Below are positions 1-5,224 of a stretch of 11,927 bases of DNA, one piece after another. Numbering within the stretch: position 1 is the stretch's first letter; each line of letters begins with the position of its first letter. The position numbers were made by a program, and so were the translations under genes. The notes below the pieces were generated by a model that searched no databases, was not told the DNA's origin, and saw nothing but the letters and a program-made list of their open reading frames with translations. This DNA is from Candidatus Woesearchaeota archaeon (GTDB lineage: Archaea; Nanobdellota; Nanobdellia; Woesearchaeales; JACRKL01): positions 1-11,927 of the forward strand of contig JACRKK010000093.1 in NCBI GenBank assembly GCA_016219795.1, given 5' to 3'.

Positions 1-85
1 ATACACCTCTGTCAACCAAGAGAAAAGAAGAACTACTATATTAAAGTATCTTAGTTAATACAATGCCTAAATCTCTTTAAAAGAA

Positions 86-98
86 GCCTTTAAATACT
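86..98 (+). promoter_or_regulatory. Archaeal TATA box for the membrane protein gene
   Basis: The sequence TTTAAATA at 89-96 is centred about 28 bases before the ATG at 120. This is the spacing expected if transcription starts at or next to the start codon, giving a leaderless mRNA. No Shine-Dalgarno is visible before the ATG. Bases 1-85 hold nothing else I can support. Confidence 0.6.
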
Positions 99-119
99 AC
101 ATTCACCGCAAAACCGGGC

Positions 120-728
120 ATGAGTGTATGGACGATCATCATCGGCCTTCTTGTATTCCTCTGGAAGCTATTTGTGGACTGGCTGAAAATATTTATTGCA
201 CCGATCCATAATTGGGAAATGCTCTGGATTATTATCCCCATCTGGCTGGCATGGTTTTTTTCTGAGTTTTTTCAGGAAAAACGGGGAACAAGTTTTGGTA
301 ACGCCATCTCTAATGGCGTGGTAGTGCTTTGGGTAGGGATAGACTGGATGCGTCATCTTGTTGGAAATCTTTCGGATAACACCCTTACCTTTGGGTGGGA
401 AACTGTTTTCAAATTCATTCTTTCTCTCCTTACATTCACCTTTGGGCTGTTTGTGATTGTTGAGGGCATTAAAGGCAAGGGTTTCATTAAATTCATTGGC
501 AGAAGCAGGGAAGTAACCTACATCCTCTTGATGTTTTCTCCCATTGTTTATGGCATCACTTTCATTACCTGGGAGAATATGCTCTCTATCCTGCTGTTCT
601 TTCCCGTATTCTATTTTGTTATAGAACTGATTGATCGCTGGGTGCCGGATCCCAAATCGTATGAGGAAGATGAAGAAAGGCCCCATAAACCATCGTCGGA
701 TTCCGGGTTTGGAGACTTAAAGTTGTAG
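120..728 (+). CDS. Multi-pass integral membrane protein, unknown function
   Basis: I do not recognise this 202-aa protein. About six hydrophobic segments are visible (roughly residues 4-28, 33-51, 62-80, 96-116, 131-149 and 153-171), so it is an integral membrane protein. It is rich in Trp and Phe. The last 30 residues are hydrophilic, starting with an acidic run (YEEDEE) followed by Ser, Pro and Lys; this looks like a soluble tail. No catalytic or transport motif stands out. The ATG at 120 is supported by a TATA box 28 bases upstream. The gene stands alone: it is followed at once by the 3' end of the convergent SRP RNA, only a few bases past its stop codon. That the protein is real is well supported by the membrane pattern and promoter; its function is not inferable. 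Confidence 0.8.
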   Translation: MSVWTIIIGLLVFLWKLFVDWLKIFIAPIHNWEMLWIIIPIWLAWFFSEFFQEKRGTSFGNAISNGVVVLWVGIDWMRHLVGNLSDNTLTFGWETVFKFILSLLTFTFGLFVIVEGIKGKGFIKFIGRSREVTYILLMFSPIVYGITFITWENMLSILLFFPVFYFVIELIDRWVPDPKSYEEDEERPHKPSSDSGFGDLKL

Positions 729-731
729 AAG

Positions 732-1007
732 TAGGAAGACGCACCCTACGATGGATAACTGCACGTCCCCACAAGCAACCTTATCCTTTCCTTAATCCCG
801 CTACCCGACAAGCACCACAACAACGGGTTAACGCTGCTGCATTCCTGCCCTGACGTGATTCCCAGCTGCTGCAATCCAGCCGGACAGGATGTCATTGTAG
901 AGGACAAGACTTATGGAAACAACAATTACCGCTCGCAAAGCTTCAGCCCGGCCATGAAGTCCGTTTGCCGTTACAGGAGAGGACTACCCCCCCAGCCTAG
1001 TCTTCCC
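732..1007 (-). ncRNA. Signal recognition particle 7S RNA (archaeal SRP RNA)
   Basis: This is the RNA scaffold of the signal recognition particle, which binds SRP19 and SRP54 and directs membrane and secreted proteins to the translocon. Read on the minus strand, the 5' part carries the archaeal Alu-domain signature: CTAGGCTGGGGGG, then CTGTAA, then GGCCGGGCTGAAGC. The terminal helix is closed by GGAAGAC near the 5' end (plus-strand 1000-1006) and GTCTTCC near the 3' end (734-740), an exact 7-bp pairing. Helix 8, the SRP54 site, lies at about 829-857: ACG stem, TCAGG opposite AGCAG, and a GGAA loop. Helix 6, the SRP19 site, is at 862-883 (7 bp with one G-U, 8-nt loop). The length of about 276 nt is slightly short for an archaeal SRP RNA. 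A TATA box at 1027-1040 predicts a start near 1007, matching the terminal helix. The exact ends are uncertain by several bases. Confidence 0.93.
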
Positions 1008-1026
1008 AGGACGATAGAATATCAAA

Positions 1027-1040
1027 CGGTTTTTAAGGCT
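1027..1040 (-). promoter_or_regulatory. TATA box of the SRP RNA gene
   Basis: On the minus strand the sequence is AGCCTTAAAAACCG. Its centre near 1033 lies about 26 bases upstream of the 5' end of the SRP RNA predicted from its terminal helix. It is back to back with the plus-strand TATA box at 1057-1069. Confidence 0.6.
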
Positions 1041-1056
1041 TACGCTTTGGGCATAG

Positions 1057-1069
1057 GTTTTTAAAATAA
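1057..1069 (+). promoter_or_regulatory. TATA box of the 279-aa gene and dph5 unit
   Basis: TTTTTAAAATAA is centred about 26 bases before the ATG at 1089, so the transcript should be leaderless. It faces away from the SRP RNA promoter, making 1027-1069 a divergent promoter region. Confidence 0.6.
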
Positions 1070-1088
1070 TCCTGATTTACTTTGAAAT

Positions 1089-1928
1089 ATGATGCCACTC
1101 ATGGTAAATTCGGATACCAGCTTTCTGGAATACCTCACCCAGGAGATGCAGATGCAGCGGTTGGGGGGGGCTGTTTCCACTCCCTTTAGCTTTGAGGACA
1201 ACATCCATATTGTGCACCAGATGGTTGCAGAAGTCGGGCTGTTGTACGTTTCTCTTGCATTAGAATATTCAGCCCATAAGATATCAAAAGAAGGCACTCA
1301 GAACGCTGTTCAGAGCCTGCTTCAGCTGATTGACCATTCCCCGGAAATTTTTGCATCAATGCAACAACACTACACAAACCTGGCAATGTCCTCAGAAAAG
1401 GATGTTATTATTCCTGTAGAAATGCCTTCTCTTCCTCCTTTGGCCCTTCTGGAAAAAGAAGTATTTGCAACCATTGATGCGTATGTCCAGGCAGTGACGG
1501 AAAATGTCTATTTGGGTACTGAATCTGATAAAAATTCTGCCATAAAATTGGTTATGGGATATATACATCAAAGACTAAAGACACCTAACAAGAGACACCC
1601 CTCATCTAAAAACATTGTTAAGGAATTAGACCACGCTATTCTCCAAAGGTCACATCTTCCTAGAGAAGCGAAGTATGAGCAGGGTATTCAGGAACGCATG
1701 GTATGGTTTAGGAAAAAAGTTCAAGACAACCCTGAAAATTATATAGGTGGATGGTTAGGGATGACTCTCCGCGGTGGTGTACCACGAGACTGTTTAGAGG
1801 AAATGCAAGCAGAGTATAATTCTGATTTGCTTTTTCCCCCGGTATTCATACCCTATAAAAAGGAATTCATTCATTTTAGCAGGGCTTTGGCGTACCCTGT
1901 TGAACAAAAAATGATAGGGGGTAATTAA
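1089..1928 (+). CDS. Uncharacterised 279-aa protein, first gene of the dph5 unit
   Basis: I do not recognise this soluble, mostly helical protein. It has no clear transmembrane segment, signal peptide or metal-binding cluster. An N-terminal helical region (about residues 35-105) contains hydrophobic stretches such as GLLYVSLALEY. The middle is basic, around KTPNKRHPSSK (about residue 165), and the C-terminal part has a Trp- and Gly-containing segment (GGWLGMTLRGG, about residue 220). Three ATGs lie close together (1089, 1092, 1101). I chose 1089 because the TATA box sits 26 bases before it. The stop codon ends one base before the ATG of dph5, so the two are almost certainly co-transcribed and perhaps translationally coupled. 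A link to diphthamide synthesis or to elongation factor 2 is possible but is only inferred from position. Confidence 0.75.
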   Translation: MMPLMVNSDTSFLEYLTQEMQMQRLGGAVSTPFSFEDNIHIVHQMVAEVGLLYVSLALEYSAHKISKEGTQNAVQSLLQLIDHSPEIFASMQQHYTNLAMSSEKDVIIPVEMPSLPPLALLEKEVFATIDAYVQAVTENVYLGTESDKNSAIKLVMGYIHQRLKTPNKRHPSSKNIVKELDHAILQRSHLPREAKYEQGIQERMVWFRKKVQDNPENYIGGWLGMTLRGGVPRDCLEEMQAEYNSDLLFPPVFIPYKKEFIHFSRALAYPVEQKMIGGN

Positions 1929-1929
1929 C

Positions 1930-2673
1930 ATGGCACTTTATTTGATTGGCATAGGTCTGCATGATGAGAAAGACATCTCTGTCAGAGGTCTGGAGATCGT
2001 CAGAAAATGTGATGTGGTCTATTTAGAGCACTACACCAGTGTCCTGTCCTGCAGCATCAAAGAGATGGAACAGTTCTATGGCAGGCCAGTCCTGCTTGCA
2101 GACCGGGACGCAATCGAGAAAGGCGCAGAAGATTTTCTCCTAAAGCAGGCTGCAACAAAAGAGGTTGCGCTTCTGGTGGTAGGTGATGTATTTGCTGCAA
2201 CCACACACGCAGACCTGTTCCTGCGTGCAAAGAAAGCCGGGCTTCAAGTTGAGGTGGTGCATAATGCGTCTGTTATCTCTGCCGTAGGCATGACTGGTCT
2301 TGAAGTCTACAAATTCGGGAAGACGCTTTCTATTCCGTTCCATCACAAGGGCGTAACATCTCCCTTTGATGGCTTCAAAGCAAATGATAAACAAAACCTG
2401 CACACACTTTTTCTTTTGGACCTGGATCCAAAAACAGGGAAATTCTTGACGATTGGAGAGGCACTCTCTTATCTGGTGTCATGCGGTCTGGATGAGAAAC
2501 GCCTAGCTGTTGGTTGTGCAAGTCTTGGAGCGAAAATGCCAGAAATAAAAGTTGGGACTGCAACAAAACTGCTGACTCAGAAATTTTCGCTCTATCCTCA
2601 ATGTCTTATCATCCCTTCAGAACATCTGCATTTCAAGGAAGAGGAAATGTTAAATGAGTGGAGTCACCAATAA
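1930..2673 (+). CDS. dph5: Diphthine synthase (diphthamide biosynthesis methyltransferase)
   Basis: Dph5 uses S-adenosylmethionine to methylate the modified histidine of translation elongation factor 2, a middle step in making diphthamide. The 247-aa length fits archaeal Dph5. It belongs to the tetrapyrrole-methylase fold family. The N-terminal strand and loop (YLIGIGLHDEKDIS, residues 4-17) and YLEHYTS (31-37) are typical. The SAM-site motif VVGDVFAATTHADL is at 83-96. The diagnostic block HNASVISAVGMTGLEVYKFG is at 111-130, followed by SIPF (134-137). Another conserved block, AVGCASLGAKMPEIKVGT, is at 193-210. It follows the unknown 279-aa gene by one base and is the last gene of that unit. 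The protein family is known only from archaea and eukaryotes, so the gene also identifies the domain of life. The GDVFAATTH motif differs slightly from the commoner GDPMVATTH. Confidence 0.96.
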   Translation: MALYLIGIGLHDEKDISVRGLEIVRKCDVVYLEHYTSVLSCSIKEMEQFYGRPVLLADRDAIEKGAEDFLLKQAATKEVALLVVGDVFAATTHADLFLRAKKAGLQVEVVHNASVISAVGMTGLEVYKFGKTLSIPFHHKGVTSPFDGFKANDKQNLHTLFLLDLDPKTGKFLTIGEALSYLVSCGLDEKRLAVGCASLGAKMPEIKVGTATKLLTQKFSLYPQCLIIPSEHLHFKEEEMLNEWSHQ

Positions 2674-2690
2674 ATTTGTGTTATATAATT

Positions 2691-2720
2691 ACTTGTGACT
2701 GTCCAAGTGCAGTCACAAGT
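2691..2720 (+). terminator. Perfect 11-bp hairpin after dph5 (terminator or RNA element)
   Basis: ACTTGTGACTG at 2691-2701 and CAGTCACAAGT at 2710-2720 are exact reverse complements around an 8-nt loop. The hairpin starts 18 bases after the dph5 stop. No T-run follows directly, so it is not a classical terminator. It may instead stabilise or process the 3' end of the mRNA, or belong to the structured region that follows. Confidence 0.45.
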
Positions 2721-2722
2721 CT

Positions 2723-2749
2723 GATAATCCCGATGAAGTCGAGATTATC
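2723..2749 (+). repeat. Second hairpin, 7 + 3 bp with one mismatch
   Basis: GATAATC (2723-2729) pairs with GATTATC (2743-2749). After a C/A mismatch, CGA (2731-2733) pairs with TCG (2739-2741) around the loop TGAAG. It begins three bases after the first hairpin and ends six bases before the copy of the tRNA-Gln end. It is a structure seen in the sequence; its function is unknown. Confidence 0.5.
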
Positions 2750-2754
2750 TTTAC

Positions 2755-2770
2755 GGATAGCCCCGGGCGG
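2755..2770. repeat. Left att-like copy of the tRNA-Gln 3' end
   Basis: GGATAGCCCCGGGCGG here is identical to 3526-3541, which holds the last 13 bases of tRNA-Gln (3' T-stem strand, acceptor strand and discriminator base) plus three flanking bases. The flanking bases differ on both sides (C versus A before, T versus A after), so the match is exactly 16 bp. A tRNA end copied at the far side of a small segment is the classical footprint of site-specific integration by tyrosine recombinases. No integrase is visible nearby, so the assignment as an attachment site is inference. Confidence 0.5.
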
Positions 2771-3039
2771 TTACTTTGAGACGGGACGTCGAGAAGTTGC
2801 CACCAACGAAGTTGGGGTGCATGTTTGAATACGCACCATATTTTGTGAGTGAAAGAAAAAGGTGCCTAAGTAAGTCAGTCGGAGAATCCATGTTTTTTTG
2901 GACTTTCAAGGAAAAAAACGGTTCTGGATAGATTTTACCGGAATTTTTAGGTTTAATCTTACGTTTTTTCCGATAGTTTTGTAAGTTTTTTGGATATTTT
3001 AGAAGTAGCCATATTAACCCCTTAGTTATTTTCGTTGGG
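2771..3039. other. Stretch of about 270 bases without a convincing gene: structured part, then AT-rich part
   Basis: The first part is comparatively GC-rich and folds locally. Visible elements are GACG/CGTC around 2782-2792, CCAAC/GTTGG with a GAA loop near 2800-2815, and GGTGC/GCACC around a 12-nt loop near 2817-2839. A run of seven T follows at 2893-2899. From about 2890 to 3039 the sequence is AT-rich with long T and A runs and shows no gene I can support. A minus-strand frame runs across the whole stretch and ends near 2752, but I do not regard it as established. The earlier part could be a non-coding RNA. Confidence 0.4.
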
Positions 3040-3531
3040 ATGTATAATCTAAAAAAAATGAATGGTACATTTAAAGGTATCATTGCTGAATGTTTATTTA
3101 AATTGACAAGACAATATGTTGTCCTTCCATTTCTGTTTAGTAATCAGAAATATCTTTCTTCTTTTAGGTGCTATTTTACGGATGAACAACGGGCATTTAT
3201 CATAAAATACTGGAGGTCTATCGACGCAATAGAAATTAAATTTGAGAAGGGTCGTCATAAAACTGTTGCTCTTTATGAAGTCAAACTCATAAATGAGTAT
3301 CAAATGCGCATGGGGTTAAAACCAAAAATGACATTGTCTGTGCATAGTATTTTTCTGCAGGCAAGAAATATAGGTTTTACAACAAAGTTAATTTATATTT
3401 CTCTTAAAGATGACTGGAATTATTTGGTTGAGGAATTTGATTTTGATAGCAGCTTATACTCTATTGATAAGCCTAAACCCTATGATAGGGAAAAAAACAG
3501 CCCGGGGAATAAATATGGTAATAAAGGATAG
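3040..3531 (+). CDS. Predicted PD-(D/E)xK-type nuclease-like protein, AT-rich ORF
   Basis: This 163-aa protein is not one I recognise by family. Its residue pattern resembles the restriction-endonuclease or Holliday-junction-resolvase fold: Glu in an early helix (GIIAECLF, E17), Asp at D62 (SIDAIEIKF), the E-x-K pair in a strand (LYEVKL, E80 and K82), and a Gln further on (FLQAR, Q107). Such enzymes cut DNA with a metal held by the D and E-x-K residues. The start may be ATG 3040 or ATG 3058; only a weak TATA-like ATATTAACC at 3011 supports the former. The gene is more AT-rich than its neighbours, and its TAG stop lies inside the 16-bp tRNA-end repeat, touching the opposite-strand tRNA-Gln. 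All this fits a gene carried by a small integrated element. The nuclease call is inference from spacing of a few residues. Confidence 0.55.
   Translation: MYNLKKMNGTFKGIIAECLFKLTRQYVVLPFLFSNQKYLSSFRCYFTDEQRAFIIKYWRSIDAIEIKFEKGRHKTVALYEVKLINEYQMRMGLKPKMTLSVHSIFLQARNIGFTTKLIYISLKDDWNYLVEEFDFDSSLYSIDKPKPYDREKNSPGNKYGNKG
3491..3497 (-). terminator. T-run terminator downstream of tRNA-Gln
   Basis: On the minus strand seven consecutive T residues lie about 32 bases past the tRNA 3' end. Oligo-T runs are enough to stop archaeal RNA polymerase, so this is a likely end of the tRNA transcript. It lies inside the end of the plus-strand nuclease-like ORF. Confidence 0.4.
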
Positions 3532-3541
3532 CCCCGGGCGG
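3526..3541. repeat. Right att-like copy, inside tRNA-Gln
   Basis: This is the partner of 2755-2770, GGATAGCCCCGGGCGG. Thirteen of its bases belong to the tRNA-Gln 3' end and three lie beyond it. Recombination between the two copies would release 771 bp and leave an intact tRNA gene, as expected for an element inserted at a tRNA 3' end. Confidence 0.5.
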
Positions 3542-3601
3542 ATTCGAACCGCCGTCCCCGCCTCCAGAGGGCGAGATGATTGGCCGCTACACTACAGGGC
3601 T
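3529..3601 (-). tRNA. tRNA-Gln, anticodon CUG
   Basis: Read on the minus strand this folds as a 73-nt tRNA. The acceptor stem is AGCCCTG with CGGGGCT (one G-U pair) and the discriminator is A. The D arm carries GTGTAGCGGCCAATCAT, typical of archaeal glutamine tRNAs. The anticodon stem is TCGCC with GGCGG (one U-G pair) around the loop CTCTGGA, giving anticodon CTG, which reads CAG (Gln). The T arm is GGCGG, TTCGAAT, CCGCC. No CCA end is encoded, so it must be added after transcription. No intron is present. A TATA box lies about 34 bases upstream and a T-run downstream. The 3' end serves as one copy of an att-like repeat, and its last bases overlap the stop codon of the opposite-strand nuclease-like ORF. 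Confidence 0.95.
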
Positions 3602-3628
3602 GCAAATAGCTGCCAGAAACAATGGGCC

Positions 3629-3643
3629 CTATTTATATCTTTT
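3629..3643 (-). promoter_or_regulatory. TATA box of tRNA-Gln
   Basis: The minus strand reads AAAAGATATAAATAGGG, a purine-rich BRE-like segment followed by a strong TATA box. Its centre is about 34 bases before the first base of the tRNA, so a short leader trimmed by RNase P is expected. It lies just after the stop codon of the small Lys-rich gene on the same strand. Confidence 0.65.
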
Positions 3644-3653
3644 GAAAAAAGAA

Positions 3654-3869
3654 TTATTTATGTATCCTTCGCTGCTCTTTGAAGGATTTATAGATGGGTC
3701 TGGTCTTCTTTAAGCCATAACGGAAGAATTGCTCAATATTAGATTCATTATCTTTCTTAAATGGCTGGTCTGCTGGAATCTCTATGCCTGCGATGGACTT
3801 CAGCCGTTCGTCTATCTTTGTCTTGTCCTTTATTTTTGCTGGTTTGTTCTTTTTGTCTTTCTTACCCAT
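3654..3869 (-). CDS. Small lysine-rich basic protein, unknown function
   Basis: This 71-aa protein is strongly basic. Its first 17 residues are almost all Lys, Asp, Asn, Pro and Ala (MGKKDKKNKPAKIKDK), and the C-terminus is also basic (KSFKEQRRIHK). The middle, ERLKSIAGIEIPADQPF, looks like a short folded or amphipathic segment. Such composition often occurs in nucleic-acid or ribosome-associated proteins, but nothing here proves that. Support for a real gene comes from a TATA box (minus strand TTTTTAAATCC) centred about 29 bases before the ATG, the same layout as its neighbours. It is divergent from the DipZ-like gene and lies 14 bases or so upstream of the tRNA-Gln promoter on the same strand. 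Confidence 0.6.
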   Translation of the reverse strand: MGKKDKKNKPAKIKDKTKIDERLKSIAGIEIPADQPFKKDNESNIEQFFRYGLKKTRPIYKSFKEQRRIHK

Positions 3870-3892
3870 GATACCAGTGCAGAAAAAAGCAG

Positions 3893-3904
3893 GGATTTAA
3901 AAAT
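3893..3904 (-). promoter_or_regulatory. TATA box of the small Lys-rich gene
   Basis: The minus strand shows ATTTTTAAATCC, centred about 29 bases before the ATG at 3869. It implies a leaderless mRNA. Confidence 0.5.
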
Positions 3905-3925
3905 ATTGTGTTTGTTGGTGGGCAA

Positions 3926-3937
3926 AACATATAAACC
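3926..3937 (+). promoter_or_regulatory. TATA box of the DipZ-like thioredoxin gene
   Basis: ACATATAAACC is centred about 26 bases before the ATG at 3958. This spacing favours 3958 over the upstream in-frame TTG at 3940 as the start codon. Confidence 0.6.
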
Positions 3938-3958
3938 ACTTGTTTCTTCAGTGGTTTA
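3932..3958 (+). promoter_or_regulatory. 9-bp inverted repeat between TATA box and start codon, possible operator
   Basis: TAAACCACT (3932-3940) and AGTGGTTTA (3950-3958) are exact reverse complements around a 9-nt spacer. The left arm overlaps the TATA box and the right arm ends on the A of the start codon, which should also be the transcription start. A dimeric repressor bound here would block transcription. This is inference from position. Confidence 0.45.
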
Positions 3959-5157
3959 TGGCAAATCCTATACAGAAACCAGCGTTATTGGTTATCCTCC
4001 TCGTATTGATTGTAGGCTCTGTATGGTATTTGGAGTCCATGAAAGCAGCTCCTCTCAACCAGGGGCCTTCTGTCTCTGAAGATGGGCAACAGGCTGCGCT
4101 CCCTGCTTCTGACCAACCCGTTGCCGATACAACCCCCATTACAGATGGGGAACAAACGCCGTTGGAAGGATTTGAACAAAGCACCCCAGCCATCGACAAG
4201 AGCGGTTTTAAGAAAGCCCCAGAATTTGCAGGTATTGAACGCTGGATCAACACAGAGCCATTGACCCTCGAACAGCTACGCGGCAAAGTGGTCTTGGTGG
4301 ATTTCTGGACCTATACCTGCATCAACTGCATCCGTACCTTACCCTACCTCAAAGAATGGGATGAAAAATACAGGGACCTTGGCTTAGTCATCGTCGGTGT
4401 GCATACCCCTGAATTTGCGTTTGAGAAGAAATATGAGAATGTAGTGATGGCAAAGGACAAATACGGGCTTATGTTCCCCATTGCCCAGGACAATAACTAC
4501 CAGACCTGGGCTGCCTATAAGAACCGTTACTGGCCACACAAATATCTTATTGACACCGAAGGATACATCCGTTACGATCATATAGGAGAGGGCAATTACC
4601 CAGAGACGGAAGAGATGATAAAAACGCTTCTGGCAGAGCGAGGCATGAATGTCGCAAAGATAGAGGCAACTAAGCTTCCGGATAATACCCCTACACAAAA
4701 GATATCTCCAGAGATGTATGCAGGCTATGCCTATGCTTTACCCCGGGGTCAGAACATCGGCAATCCCGAAGGATTGCAGCAGGACACCACAATTCTCTAT
4801 AAAATGCCACAATCGCTTAAGGAGAATGTCATCTACCTTGAAGGCAGCTGGAAGAGTAACCCTGACGACCTGATGTTGGTGGAAGGTGGGGGACAGATTT
4901 TCCTCAAATACCAGGCCTCTTCTGTCAATACCGTAGCAGACGCTAAGGAGCCGGTCAAGGTTGAGGTGTTCATCAACGGCAACAGGATAACCAAAGAGCA
5001 GGCAGGCAGCGACATTATCTTCAAGGACAACAAGGCCTATCTTATGATTGATAAACCCAGACTCTATGCTATTTATCAGGGCGATTATGGCTCAAATACG
5101 CTTACTCTTGCCGTACAGGGTGCTAATTTCTCGTTCAATGCGTTCACCTTTGGCTGA
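3958..5157 (+). CDS. Membrane-anchored DipZ-type thioredoxin-fold protein
   Basis: This 399-aa protein is probably an extracytoplasmic thiol-disulfide oxidoreductase. Residues 8-25 form an N-terminal membrane anchor (or signal peptide), followed by a low-complexity Pro/Gln/Thr linker to about residue 85. The TlpA/DipZ-like thioredoxin domain covers about 90-230: GKVVLVDFWTYTCINCIRTLPYL holds the redox pair C121 and C124, and the cis-proline region is RYWPHKYLID (P193). Residues about 285-399 match the beta-rich domain found at the C-terminus of DipZ proteins (GSWKSNPDDLMLVEGGG at 296). In classical DipZ an N-terminal CcdA membrane domain supplies electrons; here it is absent and only a single anchor remains. 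No CcdA gene is in the window. The start ATG 3958 is chosen over TTG 3940 because of the TATA spacing. Substrate is unknown. Confidence 0.88.
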   Translation: MANPIQKPALLVILLVLIVGSVWYLESMKAAPLNQGPSVSEDGQQAALPASDQPVADTTPITDGEQTPLEGFEQSTPAIDKSGFKKAPEFAGIERWINTEPLTLEQLRGKVVLVDFWTYTCINCIRTLPYLKEWDEKYRDLGLVIVGVHTPEFAFEKKYENVVMAKDKYGLMFPIAQDNNYQTWAAYKNRYWPHKYLIDTEGYIRYDHIGEGNYPETEEMIKTLLAERGMNVAKIEATKLPDNTPTQKISPEMYAGYAYALPRGQNIGNPEGLQQDTTILYKMPQSLKENVIYLEGSWKSNPDDLMLVEGGGQIFLKYQASSVNTVADAKEPVKVEVFINGNRITKEQAGSDIIFKDNKAYLMIDKPRLYAIYQGDYGSNTLTLAVQGANFSFNAFTFG

Positions 5158-5190
5158 ATCACCACACCTATACGCTCAATAGTCTCAGTA

Positions 5191-5201
5191 ATCTTTAAAA
5201 G
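5191..5201 (+). promoter_or_regulatory. TATA box of the lipoate ligase unit
   Basis: ATCTTTAAAAG is centred about 28 bases before the ATG at 5225. It supports that ATG rather than the in-frame TTG at 5207 and implies a leaderless transcript for the three-gene unit. Confidence 0.6.
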
Positions 5202-5224
5202 GGCAATTGCGTTCGCCTGGGTGT

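Noticed and set aside
168..686. Minus-strand 172-codon frame over the first gene
   Set aside because: It is the complement of a clear multi-pass membrane protein with its own promoter; its composition (many Asn, His and Lys) is that of a shadow frame.
855..1064. Plus-strand open frame of 69 codons in the gap after the first gene
   Set aside because: It lies over the SRP RNA on the opposite strand; the conserved RNA structure explains the sequence and the translation resembles no protein.
2721..2750. Box C/D guide RNA candidate (CTGA at 2721 followed by GATGA at 2733)
   Set aside because: A D'-like and a C'-like box are present, but no matching C box upstream or D box downstream is found at the needed distance.
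2751..3083. Minus-strand frame of 110 codons ending at the left att-like repeat
   Set aside because: The last 25 or so codons look somewhat protein-like and GC-rich at third positions, but the first half is an AT-rich Lys/Ile/Leu run. It has no recognisable domain, and the area is rich in hairpins. I could not decide for it; it remains a weak alternative to a non-coding RNA.
3410..3682. Plus-strand open frame of 90 codons across tRNA-Gln
   Set aside because: The part RIRTAVPASRGRDDW is the typical false translation of the antisense strand of a tRNA; the rest is out of frame with the nuclease-like gene.
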